64,000 nt of DNA, taken from assembly GCF_001571045.1 (NCBI RefSeq), contig NZ_BCSV01000006.1, forward strand, positions 62,001 through 126,000. Reading direction: 5' to 3'. Position numbers and translations under genes: made by a program. Origin of the DNA: Curtobacterium ammoniigenes NBRC 101786. Its GTDB lineage: Bacteria; Actinomycetota; Actinomycetes; Actinomycetales; Microbacteriaceae. The notes beneath the pieces are model-generated. The model was not told the DNA's origin. It did no database searches and saw only the letters and a program-made list of their open reading frames with translations. How positions within the stretch are numbered: the first letter of the stretch is position 1; each line of letters starts with the position of its first letter. This document shows positions 39,854 to 48,961 of this stretch, piece after piece.

Positions 39854-41917
39854 GCGACCGAAGAGCCCATCGCCGAAATCTCCCCAGGCGCCCGCGCCGC
39901 CGAAGGCGCTTCCCCAGCGGCGGGAACCCAGGTAGGAGCCGACAACCGCGGCTCCGAGATCGTCGGACTCCGGGGCGACAACGGTCCCGTCGACGCGCTT
40001 CGCCATCGCGTCGATGAACCGCGCGAGCCCTGGATCGTCGCCGAGTCGGAAGAAGCTCGTGTGCGCACCCAGTCGACCGGCATTGTCGAGTTCGCGGATC
40101 GTCGTGGCGATCGTGATCGCATCGGGCGGATAGCTGAAGGCTATGCCACCGTTGGGCTCGAGGTGCGAGGTCGGCTCGCCGTCGGTCACGATGAGCAACA
40201 CGGGCTGTGCGGTCGGATGCTTCCGGAAGTGCCGGTTGGCGAGCAACAGCGCGTGGTGCAGGTTCGTGCCCTTGTCCCACATTGCGTCGAGGCCGACGAG
40301 CTGCTCGATGTCCATCACTTCGGCGTGGCGGCCGAAGGCGATCAGTTGCAGATCGTCTCCACGGAACCGACTCGAGATGAGTGTGTGCAGTGCCAACGCG
40401 GTGCGCTTCATCGGGACCCAGCGGTCTTCGATCGCCATCGAGAACGAGGTGTCGACGAGCAGCGCGACGCACGCCTGGGTGCGCGCCTCGGTCTCCTGCA
40501 CCTCGACGTCGTCCATGTGGAGCCGCACCTGACCACGATCACCGTCGGCGGCCATGCGAGTCATTGCGTTCGTGATCGTCCGCGTGACGTCCCAGGGCTC
40601 GGTGTCGCCGAACTCCCACGCACGGGTCGCGCCAGAGAGGTCGCCAGCAGCCCCCGCGCGCCGGAGGTCGCGAGCTCCACCGCGGCCGGACATCTTCTCG
40701 GCGACATCGCGGAGCAGACTCTGCCCGAGCTGGCGCATCGCCTTCGGGGTGAGGCGCAACTGCCCGTCGGCGCCACGCCGCAGCGCGCCGGAATCGCGCA
40801 GCGCCTGCTCAAGCCGTTGGAGCGTCCGCGCGTCAACGGCGGCCTCCGAACCGAGCTGACGGGTGAGGGCGTCGAGGTCCAGGTCGTCGAGTCGCGAGCC
40901 GTCCTGCGACTGCGCCAGCTGCTCAGCCAACGCGTCGAGGTCGGCGAGGTCCTGGAAGACGCCGGTCCCGTCGCCGAGGCCAAGCCCCTGCTCGCCGTCC
41001 ATGCGCTCCGCCCCGCCCCAGTCCTCTCCAGGACGGAGGGTCTGCAGGTTCGCATCGAGCGCGGCGAGCGACTCCATCAGGTCAGGTGAGCCGAACGCCT
41101 GTTGAGCGAGGGCATCGAGTTCCGCCCGCTGTTCAGGCGTCATCGAATTGCGCAGTCGTTGCGCGGCGGCAGCCCGGGCGGCGAGCGAGTCGAGCAGCTG
41201 ATCGACGTTCTCTGGGCGGTCCGGAAAGAACTCCCCATGCTTCGCCATGAAGTCGTCGAATTGCACCGAGGTGTCCTCGCCGCGAGCGTGCGCTGCGAGC
41301 AGCGCGTTCAGGTCGTCGAGCATCTGCTTGACAGCGGCCCGATCGCTGTCGGAGGCGTTCTCGAGCGCCTGCTTCATTCCGGCGAATCGCTGGTCGAGCA
41401 TCTCGCGACCCAGCAGGTCTTTGATCTGTTCGTATGTCTGCGCAGCCTGCCGGCTCTGCCACTGGTAGTCGCTGAGTTCGCTGACCGCGGCAGCCGGCGA
41501 TGGGGAGAGGCTGTCGAGTTGCATCTGCGCGAGTGCGCGATCGGCATCGTCGATGTCGACGTCACGGGCCAACTGTCCGCGCTCCTGCGTCACGGCGCGG
41601 TCGAGGAGCTCCTTGATCTGCTGCAGGGTTCCGTCGAGGTTGTGTTTGCGGGTCAGGTCCCGCCGACGCTCAGCCACGCGCCGCGCGAGATCGTCGAGGC
41701 CGCGCCGATCGGCTCCGCCGCGACGCAAGTACTCGCGCATCGCACGCTCGGGAGAAGTCCCGGCCATGACCTGCTCGCCGATCGCATCGATCGCGTCCGA
41801 CAAGTCGACGGGCGGCGCAAGCGGATCGGGGCCGCCGCTGTACGCCCGGTAGCGAGAGTCTCGAGCGAGACGGCGATTTGTTCTAGCCACGGTGGAATCC
41901 GTTCCGAGCGCGCTCAC
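39839..41917 (-). CDS. vWA-domain protein, chelatase-D/CoxE-like
   Basis: A 692-residue cytoplasmic protein. The N-terminal two-thirds are helical and charged. The C-terminal von Willebrand A domain has the MIDAS motif DTSFS at about 486-490, a Thr in KGTNLHHAL and LLIVTDGEPTS. It works with the AAA+ protein encoded just upstream; such pairs resemble the ChlI/ChlD parts of metal chelatases but are thought to be remodelling modules. The start overlaps the ATPase stop (ATGA). The C-terminus is Gly/Trp-rich. Confidence 0.87.
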   Translation of the reverse strand: MSALGTDSTVARTNRRLARDSRYRAYSGGPDPLAPPVDLSDAIDAIGEQVMAGTSPERAMREYLRRGGADRRGLDDLARRVAERRRDLTRKHNLDGTLQQIKELLDRAVTQERGQLARDVDIDDADRALAQMQLDSLSPSPAAAVSELSDYQWQSRQAAQTYEQIKDLLGREMLDQRFAGMKQALENASDSDRAAVKQMLDDLNALLAAHARGEDTSVQFDDFMAKHGEFFPDRPENVDQLLDSLAARAAAAQRLRNSMTPEQRAELDALAQQAFGSPDLMESLAALDANLQTLRPGEDWGGAERMDGEQGLGLGDGTGVFQDLADLDALAEQLAQSQDGSRLDDLDLDALTRQLGSEAAVDARTLQRLEQALRDSGALRRGADGQLRLTPKAMRQLGQSLLRDVAEKMSGRGGARDLRRAGAAGDLSGATRAWEFGDTEPWDVTRTITNAMTRMAADGDRGQVRLHMDDVEVQETEARTQACVALLVDTSFSMAIEDRWVPMKRTALALHTLISSRFRGDDLQLIAFGRHAEVMDIEQLVGLDAMWDKGTNLHHALLLANRHFRKHPTAQPVLLIVTDGEPTSHLEPNGGIAFSYPPDAITIATTIRELDNAGRLGAHTSFFRLGDDPGLARFIDAMAKRVDGTVVAPESDDLGAAVVGSYLGSRRWGSAFGGAGAWGDFGDGLFGRGWEG

Positions 41918-43347
41918 ATGCCATAGGCGGCTTCACCTCCGCCGCTTTCTTTGCTGACCCGTCGGGCAAGGTAGAGCCCTTCGAGCGCGAGCTCGATCGC
42001 ACCTGCCCGCTCGCCGTCGTTCTCGGCACCGAGCCGCGCGCAGACCTCGTCGTAGAGCTCGGACTCGCCGAGCGATGGGAGGCCCGCCAAGAATTCCCGC
42101 GCCGTCACCTGCTCACCGGTGGTCACCATGGCGCCGTTCTCGAGTGCGTCGACGAGGACGCTGAAATCGATGCCGCGCAGCCGCGCTCGAACCGTCTCGG
42201 CCGTCGCGGTGCGGAGTAGATGCGTGAGGATCTCTTCGGCGCGGTCGTCCTCGCCGGACTCGAACTCGATCTTTCCGCCGAGAACATCGACCGCCGTCTC
42301 GAGATCGATCGGGCGGGCGACGGCCTCGGGTTCGCCCTGTCGTGTTGCGCGGTGGAGCGCCGCGGCGGCAATGGTTTCGGCGCCGGCGATGGTGAATCGA
42401 GCGCTCACGCCGCTTCGTTGATCGACCGAGCTCGAGTCCCGCAGTGCTCTGGTAAATCGCGCCAGGATCTCGATGAGGGAGTCGGGCACCTCAGCGACGA
42501 GGTCGGTCTCCTGCCGCACGATCGCGATCTCGTCCGCGAGCTCGGTCGGGTAGTGGGTGCGAATCTCGGCGCCGAAGCGGTCTTTCAGCGGCGTGATGAT
42601 GCGGCCGCGATTGGTGTAGTCCTCCGGATTCGCACTGGCGACGACGAGCACGTCGAGCGGAAGGCGCAGCACGTATCCGCGGATCTGGATGTCGCGCTCC
42701 TCCATCACGTTGAGCATCGCGACCTGGATTCGCTCGGCCAGGTCGGGGAGTTCGTTGATCGCGACGATGCCCCGGTGGCTCCGCGGGATTAGCCCGAAGT
42801 GGATGGTCTCCGGGTCGCCGAGGCTCCGGCCTTCCGCGACCCGCATCGGGTCGACATCGCCGATCAGGTCGGCGACGCTCGTGTCCGGCGTTGCGAGCTT
42901 CTCGACGTAGCGCTCGTCGCGGTGCCGCCACTCGACGGGAAGGTCGTCCCCGAGCTCCGCGGCCCGTCGAATGCTCTCGGCGCTGATCGGCTCGAAGGGA
43001 TGCTCGCCGATCTCGGACCCGGCGATGACCGGGCTCCACTCGTCGAGCAGCGAGGGCAGTGTGCGCAGAAGACGAGTCTTGCCCTGGCCCCGCTCGCCGA
43101 GCAACACGATGTCGTGGCCGGCGAGGATGGCGCGCTCCACCTGCGGGATCACGGTCGTGGCGAACCCGTGCATTCCCGGCCATGGGTCGCGGCCCGCGCG
43201 GAGCGCCGCGACCAGGTTGTCGCGCAGTTCGGATCGAATGCTCTTCTGCACGTGACCGGAGGCGCGAAGCGCTCCGACCGTGTTGATCTCTGGCCGCATC
43301 ACCTCCGCCACGGTACGCCGCAGGAGCGACATCTCCGAGCGACCCAT
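41914..43347 (-). CDS. AAA+ ATPase, magnesium chelatase ChlI-like
   Basis: A 477-residue AAA+ protein. Walker A is GERGQGKTRLL, Walker B region GIVAINELPDL (Glu and Asn in place of the usual DE), and the sensor VVASANPEDYTNRGRI is clear. The C-terminal part is a helical lid. It is first in the operon with the vWA protein. It probably remodels a protein complex or loads a cofactor; no metal-tetrapyrrole genes are nearby. Confidence 0.88.
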   Translation of the reverse strand: MGRSEMSLLRRTVAEVMRPEINTVGALRASGHVQKSIRSELRDNLVAALRAGRDPWPGMHGFATTVIPQVERAILAGHDIVLLGERGQGKTRLLRTLPSLLDEWSPVIAGSEIGEHPFEPISAESIRRAAELGDDLPVEWRHRDERYVEKLATPDTSVADLIGDVDPMRVAEGRSLGDPETIHFGLIPRSHRGIVAINELPDLAERIQVAMLNVMEERDIQIRGYVLRLPLDVLVVASANPEDYTNRGRIITPLKDRFGAEIRTHYPTELADEIAIVRQETDLVAEVPDSLIEILARFTRALRDSSSVDQRSGVSARFTIAGAETIAAAALHRATRQGEPEAVARPIDLETAVDVLGGKIEFESGEDDRAEEILTHLLRTATAETVRARLRGIDFSVLVDALENGAMVTTGEQVTAREFLAGLPSLGESELYDEVCARLGAENDGERAGAIELALEGLYLARRVSKESGGGEAAYGM

Positions 43348-43493
43348 GTCCGCTGGTGGAGAACGAGGCGGGCTGGGTCGGGTGTGGACGCCGGACGCAC
43401 GACGGGCCTCCTGTGAGAACGTGATGGTGTGTCACGGCGTACGGTCCGAAAGTGCGCCGCGCCGCCCGTGCACTGGCGCGGGAAGGCGGAACG

Positions 43494-44960
43494 ATGAGCA
43501 CGACCGACGTCGGTCAGCGCCGAGGCCCGATGGTGAGCCTCGTCCCCGCGCGGATGGACCGGCTCCCGTGGACGCGATTCCATTGGTCCGTCGTGGTGGG
43601 GCTCGGAATCTCCTGGGTGCTCGACGGTCTCGAGATTCAGATCGTCTCGAATGCGGGGTTCACGCCGGATCTGCACCCGTCGAATATCGAGGTCTCCTGG
43701 CTCGGCACGATCTACCTGATCGGCGAGGTGGTCGGAGCGCTCGTCTTCGGTCGTCTGTCGGACCGCCTCGGGCGCCGCAAGCTCTTCATGCTGACGCTGC
43801 TCATCTATCTGGTCGGATCGGGCGTGGCCGGTCTCGCTCCCGCGTATTGGTTCCTCGCGACATTCCGGTTCGTCGCCGGGCTCGGCATCGGCGGCGAGTA
43901 CGCGGCGATCAACTCGGCGATCGACGAGCTCATCCCCTCGAAGTACCGCGGACACGTCGATATCGCCATCAACGGCACGTACTGGGGCGGCGCGGCGCTC
44001 GGCGCATTCGCCAACATCTACTTCCTCGACCCGCACATCTTCCCGGTGACGCTCGGATGGCGCCTCGGATTCTTCCTCGGACCGTTGCTCGGTATCGTCA
44101 TCATCTTCCTGCGGCGGCACATACCGGAAAGTCCGCGCTGGCTCATGACGCACGGTCGCGAACAGGAGGCCGAAGACACCGTTTCGCGCATCGAACGTCG
44201 GGTCGAGGAGCAGAGCGGGCAGGCGCTAGAACCGGTCGATGCGTCGAAGGGCATGAAAGTCACCCCCGTCGACCGCGTGCGATTCGGCACGATCGTGCGC
44301 GTGCTGTTCCGCCAGTACCCGACGCGGACACTCGTCGGTGCGGCGATGATGATCACGCAGTCCTTCCTCTACAACGCGATCTTCTTCAGCTATGCGCTCG
44401 TTCTGACGAACTTCTACGGGCTGAAGACCGCACAGACCTCGATCTACTTCTTCCCGTTCGCCATCGGGAATCTCCTCGGGCCGATCCTGCTCGGTCGGTT
44501 CTTCGACACGTGGGGTCGACGGCAAATGATCTTCCTCACATATCTGGTCTCCGGGATCGTGCTGGCCGTCTCGGCGTTCCTGTTCAAGGCCGACATGATG
44601 TCGGCGACGGTGCAGACGCTGTTCTGGTGCGTGTCGTTCTTCTTCGCCAGCGCGGGGGCTTCGAGCGCCTATCTGACCGTCAGCGAGATATTCCCGCTCG
44701 AATTGCGGTCCCAGGCGATCTCGTACTTCTTCGCTCTCGCGCAGATCTTCGGCGCGGTCGCTCCGCTCATCTACGGCGTCCTGATCGGGAACGGCTCCAG
44801 CCGCGATCCACTCTTCTGGGGGTATCTGCTCGGCGCGGCGGTCATGATCCTCGGAGGCGTCATCGCGCTGATCTGGGGCGTGGATGCCGCCCGGAAGGGG
44901 CTCGAGTCGGTGACCCAACCGCTCTCGGTCGTCAGTGGCGACGAGTCGCGACGCCGGTGA
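43494..44960 (+). CDS. MFS transporter (sugar/aromatic acid porter type)
   Basis: A 488-residue 12-helix carrier starting at the ATG at 43494 after GGAAGGCGG. Motifs include GRLSDRLGRRKLFM, the R-x-G motif FVAGLGIGGEYAAIN and PESPRWLM after helix 6, as in the SP and AAHS groups. It imports an organic acid or sugar, probably. The GntR gene downstream may control it. Confidence 0.88.
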   Translation: MSTTDVGQRRGPMVSLVPARMDRLPWTRFHWSVVVGLGISWVLDGLEIQIVSNAGFTPDLHPSNIEVSWLGTIYLIGEVVGALVFGRLSDRLGRRKLFMLTLLIYLVGSGVAGLAPAYWFLATFRFVAGLGIGGEYAAINSAIDELIPSKYRGHVDIAINGTYWGGAALGAFANIYFLDPHIFPVTLGWRLGFFLGPLLGIVIIFLRRHIPESPRWLMTHGREQEAEDTVSRIERRVEEQSGQALEPVDASKGMKVTPVDRVRFGTIVRVLFRQYPTRTLVGAAMMITQSFLYNAIFFSYALVLTNFYGLKTAQTSIYFFPFAIGNLLGPILLGRFFDTWGRRQMIFLTYLVSGIVLAVSAFLFKADMMSATVQTLFWCVSFFFASAGASSAYLTVSEIFPLELRSQAISYFFALAQIFGAVAPLIYGVLIGNGSSRDPLFWGYLLGAAVMILGGVIALIWGVDAARKGLESVTQPLSVVSGDESRRR

Positions 44961-45019
44961 CGCGAACCGGGTGGCCGGCCCGGCGACCTCTCAGGGTTGA
45001 ATGTTGAATTGGATATCGT

Positions 45020-45032
45020 TGGCGATTCGCCA
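45020..45032. promoter_or_regulatory. Candidate operator upstream of the GntR gene
   Basis: TGGCGATTCGCCA is a perfect 6-bp dyad with a 1-bp centre, in the 253-bp gap between the MFS and GntR genes. The rest of this gap holds no gene that can be supported. Confidence 0.4.
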
Positions 45033-45213
45033 GGACGAGTGCTTCTCTCGACCTCACCCGCAGAGCAGGCTGCGGGCGATCGAGGGGAGACCTGTTGCAC
45101 CAGCTCGAAGGGCCTGAGGCCGGCGGTCCTCGTCGCGTTCGCGCCCTCCACAAGTCAACCGATCAGATTCCTGGGGCCTGGTCATCGTCGGTCTCGCGAA
45201 TGGGTGCCGTCGC

Positions 45214-45924
45214 GTGATGCACGGTATGGCGATGCCTCGTCCCGACCGCCAGCTTCCGCGCGCAGAACTCATCCCGCGGAACCTGCTGCGCGACGTCGTC
45301 TTCACCCGGCTCCTCACTGCGATCCTCCGCGGTGAATATCGGGTGGGGCAGCGGCTGCGGCTCGAAACCATCGCCGCTGAGCTGCAGGTCTCGCGGACAC
45401 CGGTGCGCGAGGCGCTCGTTGCACTCGAGGGCCACCGCATGGTGCATGTGCATCCGTACCTCGGGGTCGTCATTGCGCCGTGGTCGATGCTCGACATGAC
45501 CGAGCGGATTGAGATTGTCTCGGCGCTCCTTCGCGACGCCGCGGGAACCACGCTCGCACGGGGCGCATCGGCATTCGACCCAACGCTGATCGAAGTGACG
45601 GAATCAGAGGGCGGCGCCTTCGCAATCCTCGCCGAATGGGTGCTGCAGGCGCACGGCCGCTCCATCAGCGCCGAGTGGGTCGCGTCTGAACGTGTTGTGC
45701 TCGACGTGTTCTACCGTCCCGACATCGCGCTCGCGCACGGACTCGACACGACGGTCGGCTGGGCCGGCCGAAACGCACGGTTGACGGATGCCGTGACCGC
45801 CGCGCAGGAGGGCGGGGTTCTCGCCGCCCACCGTCATCTCCTCGACTTCGCGGGCGAGCTCGTGGCGCTCCAAGACACGTTCGGTCCTGCGCGAGAACGC
45901 GCGCGGGTCCGCACGTCGACCTGA
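45214..45924 (+). CDS. GntR-family (FadR-type) transcriptional regulator
   Basis: A 236-residue regulator. The winged helix includes RLLTAILRGEYRVGQRL and LETIAAELQVSRTPVREALVAL, the GntR hallmark. The C-terminal all-helical FCD-type domain binds a carboxylate ligand, but it is shorter and less typical than usual. The start is the GTG at 45214; an ATG at 45226 is possible. Neighbouring MFS and LysR genes suggest a small catabolic regulon. Confidence 0.88.
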   Translation: MMHGMAMPRPDRQLPRAELIPRNLLRDVVFTRLLTAILRGEYRVGQRLRLETIAAELQVSRTPVREALVALEGHRMVHVHPYLGVVIAPWSMLDMTERIEIVSALLRDAAGTTLARGASAFDPTLIEVTESEGGAFAILAEWVLQAHGRSISAEWVASERVVLDVFYRPDIALAHGLDTTVGWAGRNARLTDAVTAAQEGGVLAAHRHLLDFAGELVALQDTFGPARERARVRTST

Positions 45925-45972
45925 GCAGGTCAGGCCCAGCCGGTACGGTGTTCGCGACACACCGGAGGCCCG

Positions 45973-46839
45973 ATGTTCGAGACCCCGCTCCTCGAGAGCT
46001 TCCTTGCTGTGGAGCGCTGCGGCAGCTTCACGGCGGCCGCTGCCGACCTTGGGCTCGGGCAGTCCACCATCAGCGGCCATATCGCCCGGCTCGAGCAGCA
46101 GGCCGGCCGTCAGCTGCTCCGCCGCGGTGCGACCAGCACCGAACTGACGACCGACGGCATTGCGATGGTTCGTTTCGCCCGAGAGATCCTCGCGGCGCAA
46201 GGCCAGGCGGAGGCGTACTTCTCCGACTCCGCGCTGACGGGCAATCTGCGGTTCGGGGCGTCTGAAGACATCGTCGCCACGGGCCTCCCGGACATCCTGC
46301 TCGATTTCCGGAACGCGTATCCAGCCGTCGATCTCGACCTACGCGTCGGGCTCACCACGGAACTACGCGAGGACGTCCGCGGTAATCGGCTCGATCTCGC
46401 GCTCGTCAAACGTCGGCCGACCGAGGATGTCGGCGAGCTCATCTTCCGCGACGACCTCGTGTGGGCAGGCCGAGCAGGCGAACAGGTGGACCCACGCGAA
46501 GAGGTCCATCTTGTGACCTACCCGCGCACCAGCGTGACGCGGGATGCCGCGATCGCCGCGCTCGAACAGGCCGGCATCCGGTATCGGATCACCTGCGTGT
46601 CCGCGAGCCAGCAGGGCATTCGCGCCGCGGTCTACGCCGGGCTGGGCGTGACCGTCCACGCCGGTTCGATCCTGCCGCAAGGCCTGGCGCCGCTGACCGG
46701 ACTGCCGGACCCCGGGCCCACGGAGTTCACCCTCGTCGCGCGCTCTGGGCCGGAGAGCGTTGCGATGACCGAACTCACGAGAGCGATTCGAGTCGGCGCC
46801 GGGCGGATCATCGCCGGGCGATCCATCGGTCGGGTCTGA
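45973..46839 (+). CDS. LysR-family transcriptional regulator
   Basis: A 288-residue LysR protein. The helix-turn-helix covers residues 15-45 (CGSFTAAAADLGLGQSTISG), followed by the periplasmic-binding-like effector domain. The target is unknown; it reads in the same direction as the GntR gene, 48 bp behind it. Confidence 0.9.
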   Translation: MFETPLLESFLAVERCGSFTAAAADLGLGQSTISGHIARLEQQAGRQLLRRGATSTELTTDGIAMVRFAREILAAQGQAEAYFSDSALTGNLRFGASEDIVATGLPDILLDFRNAYPAVDLDLRVGLTTELREDVRGNRLDLALVKRRPTEDVGELIFRDDLVWAGRAGEQVDPREEVHLVTYPRTSVTRDAAIAALEQAGIRYRITCVSASQQGIRAAVYAGLGVTVHAGSILPQGLAPLTGLPDPGPTEFTLVARSGPESVAMTELTRAIRVGAGRIIAGRSIGRV

Positions 46840-46960
46840 GGCGGAGCCGCCACACCGACCCTGTGCAGGACAGCTGGGCGAGCCGGTCTGGAGGCACGGG
46901 TCGAGTCCGGCGCGCGCCTCCCGTATAGTGGTCCACGCGCGCCCGCACGCGGGTTCGCAT

Positions 46961-47049
46961 GGAGACGTCGCATAGTCAGGCCGAGTGCACCACCCTGCTA
47001 AGGTGGAGTCCCCTTTCGGGGACCGAGGGTTCAAATCCCTCCGTCTCCG
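46961..47049 (+). tRNA. tRNA-Ser(GCU)
   Basis: GGAGACG (46961-46967) pairs with CGTCTCC (47042-47048) and G is the discriminator. The anticodon stem CCACC-GGTGG encloses CTGCTAA, anticodon GCT. The long variable arm contains CCCCTTTCGGGG, and the T loop is GGTTCAAATCC. CCA is not encoded. Confidence 0.97.
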
Positions 47050-47069
47050 CACATAGGGGTTCGGTCCTC

Positions 47070-47222
47070 TTGCCTTTCAGTCTCGCGCTGGCGATTGCGG
47101 TCTCCGTCTGGGGATATCTGCTGCCCGCGCGGTTGGCGGCGATGGCCGGATTATGCGGCGTGGCTGGGATAGTTTTTGGGCTGCGTGATGTGGCGGCACG
47201 GCCGTTAGATGCGATGACGTGA
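47070..47222 (+). CDS. Small two-helix membrane protein after tRNA-Ser(GCU)
   Basis: A 50-residue frame from a TTG at 47070. Residues 4-19 (SLALAIAVSVWGYLLP) and 21-37 are hydrophobic; the end is polar. There is a weak purine run AGGGG upstream. No family is recognised; it could be chance. Confidence 0.35.
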   Translation: MPFSLALAIAVSVWGYLLPARLAAMAGLCGVAGIVFGLRDVAARPLDAMT

Positions 47223-47310
47223 GCGCGCGCCCGATCCGCTGTTCCATCGTTGGGGCAGCGAGGGGGTGGGAGCGGCTCACCGCAAGTGACCCCGGCGGGC
47301 AACCTCTAGC

Positions 47311-47907
47311 GGCTCTTCGCAGTTGAGGGGGTAGCGGTGGTGGTGTGAGTGGGGCGGGTCGGTCCGGGTGAACGGGGTCGAGGTCTTCCAGGATGGAAGT
47401 TCTCACACTCACCGTCCGGAAGACCTCGACGTGTCCCACGCTACCTTCGCGCCTGCTGACCTGACGACGTTCTGCCGTCTCGACGAACTCGGCCTGACCG
47501 TGGTCGGGCAACGACTCGAGCCCGACCGGGCGGTGATCGAGTGCCGGCTGACGGACCCGGATCCGTGGTGTCATCGCTGCGGTGCGCAAGCGAGGTCGCG
47601 GGGAACGCTTGCTCGTCGTCTGGCCCACGAACCGTTCGGGCATCGCCCGACGACGCTGCTGGTCCGGCTCCGGCGATACCGGTGCGATCACTGCGGACAT
47701 ACCTGGCGAGAAGCCGCCCGGCGGGCCGCGTCGGACCGGGCGAAGCTCTCCCGTGGCGGGCTGCGGTGGGCGCTGGCGTCGATCGTGATCGATCACCTCA
47801 CGGTGTCCCGGATCGCTGCCGGACTCGGGGTGTCGTGGCATACCGCGAACACCGCGGTCCTTGCCGAGGGTCGCCGGATGCTGATCGACCAGCCGGCCCG
47901 GTTCGAC
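47311..47907 (+). mobile_element. ISL3-family element, right part missing
   Basis: The left end GGCTCTTCGC at 47311 matches the ISL3 terminal type. The transposase homology stops at about 47907 where the DDE domain should begin, and no right inverted end is found. About half of a typical element remains. Confidence 0.65.
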
Positions 47908-48207
47908 ATCTCGCCGCCCGGGAAAACCTCCTGGGCCGACTTCGTCGCGGAAAAGAAGCCCGTGAACATGAACGACAAGTACGCAGTGTGCGTCCACTGG
48001 CTTCTGGACGTGGCGGAACTGCCGAAGGCGACGGTGAACCAGATCGTTACCCTATTCATCGCGGCGAGGTGGACACTTCCCAGCGACCCTCGCAACCAGA
48101 CCTCCCAGGCGAGTCGCGCTGGCTATCTGGATTCGAAAGATCTGCAGGACATCAAACTGACGTCCATGGGGTCTGCTCGGGTTCTGAACGACCTCCCGGC
48201 CAAGTAA
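47431..48207 (+). CDS. Chimeric ORF: ISL3 transposase N-terminus fused to a winged-helix-like tail
   Basis: Counting from the GTG at 47431, residues 1 to about 159 are the ISL3 N-terminal part: the zinc pattern CHRCG ... CDHCGHTW and the helix-turn-helix VSRIAAGLGVSWHTANT. After PARFD the sequence leaves the transposase family. The last 100 residues (KTSWADFVAEKKPVNMNDKY onward) form a domain with helix-rich KYAVCVHWLLDVAEL, GYLDSKDLQDIKLT and RVLNDLP. That tail parallels the N-terminal domain of the next gene. The fusion is in frame, perhaps expressed, perhaps only a scar. Confidence 0.7.
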   Translation: MSHATFAPADLTTFCRLDELGLTVVGQRLEPDRAVIECRLTDPDPWCHRCGAQARSRGTLARRLAHEPFGHRPTTLLVRLRRYRCDHCGHTWREAARRAASDRAKLSRGGLRWALASIVIDHLTVSRIAAGLGVSWHTANTAVLAEGRRMLIDQPARFDISPPGKTSWADFVAEKKPVNMNDKYAVCVHWLLDVAELPKATVNQIVTLFIAARWTLPSDPRNQTSQASRAGYLDSKDLQDIKLTSMGSARVLNDLPAK

Positions 48208-48211
48208 TCAC

Positions 48212-48961
48212 ATGAGTATGACGCTGGTCGAGTTCCTCGGCGTCGTCAAAGGACAAAAGCGCGAAACGCTCGCGCTTTCAGTTCTGTACTGGCATGAGCG
48301 GTACGGCTCGAAGCCGAGTATGACCGCAGCGAAGGTCAAATCAGCCCTCGTCCAGGCGAGGGTGGCTGGAGCGTCGAAAGCCAACGTCCCCGACGTCCTC
48401 GCTAAGGCGGGCGCCAATGTCAATGTCACCGGCAACACGCCGGGTGGGGCAAGGCGCTGGGAACTGACCGCGACAGGCCGCGCGGCGGTTCGTCTCGCGC
48501 ACGACCTGCCTGAGGCAGAGCCGGAGCTCGAGCACGGAGTTGGAGAACTCGAGAAGGTCGCCACCAAGATTGCGAACCTTGACGCCAAGAAGTTCATCCA
48601 GGAAGCGATCCAATGCTTGAGCGTCGATGCTCTCCGAGCCGCGATAGTGTTCGTATGGGTCGGCGCTATCGCGGACATAAAGGAACGGATTTGGCAGCAT
48701 GGTGCTGCCTACGCGACAACTGCCTTCCAAAAATACAACCCGAAGGCGCAGTTGAGGACGTACGATGACCTGCTCAAGTTCCAGGAGTCTGACATTCTCA
48801 ATGTCGCCCAGGATCTGGGCGTGATCGACAAGGCGCAGAAGATCGTCCTTGGGCAGGCGCTCGATCTGCGGAACCAGTGCGGTCACCCCAACAAGTACTG
48901 GCCAACCGTCGCGAAGGCGAAGGCCCACATCGAGGACATCGCTGGGATCCTCTGGGTCTAG
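48212..48961 (+). CDS. Winged-helix-like plus HEPN-like domain protein
   Basis: A 249-residue protein 4 bp behind the chimeric ORF. Residues 1-100 form a winged-helix-like domain (ETLALSVLYWHERYGSKPSM to RRWELTATGRAAVRLAHDLP). After a hinge, residues 110-249 are all-helical and contain ALDLRNQCGHPNKYW, that is R220-x4-H225 with Asn after the Arg, the HEPN ribonuclease signature. HEPN proteins cut RNA in toxin-antitoxin and anti-phage systems. That assignment is from one motif plus the helical context; no known family was recognised. Confidence 0.7.
   Translation: MSMTLVEFLGVVKGQKRETLALSVLYWHERYGSKPSMTAAKVKSALVQARVAGASKANVPDVLAKAGANVNVTGNTPGGARRWELTATGRAAVRLAHDLPEAEPELEHGVGELEKVATKIANLDAKKFIQEAIQCLSVDALRAAIVFVWVGAIADIKERIWQHGAAYATTAFQKYNPKAQLRTYDDLLKFQESDILNVAQDLGVIDKAQKIVLGQALDLRNQCGHPNKYWPTVAKAKAHIEDIAGILWV

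Noticed and set aside
41914-43347. A true magnesium chelatase for (bacterio)chlorophyll
   Set aside because: Only the ChlI-like and vWA parts are present; there is no large H subunit or any tetrapyrrole gene nearby.
46959-47069. A protein start inside tRNA-Ser(GCU)
   Set aside because: The frame opens through the tRNA, which is certain; only a start after the tRNA (47070) is possible.
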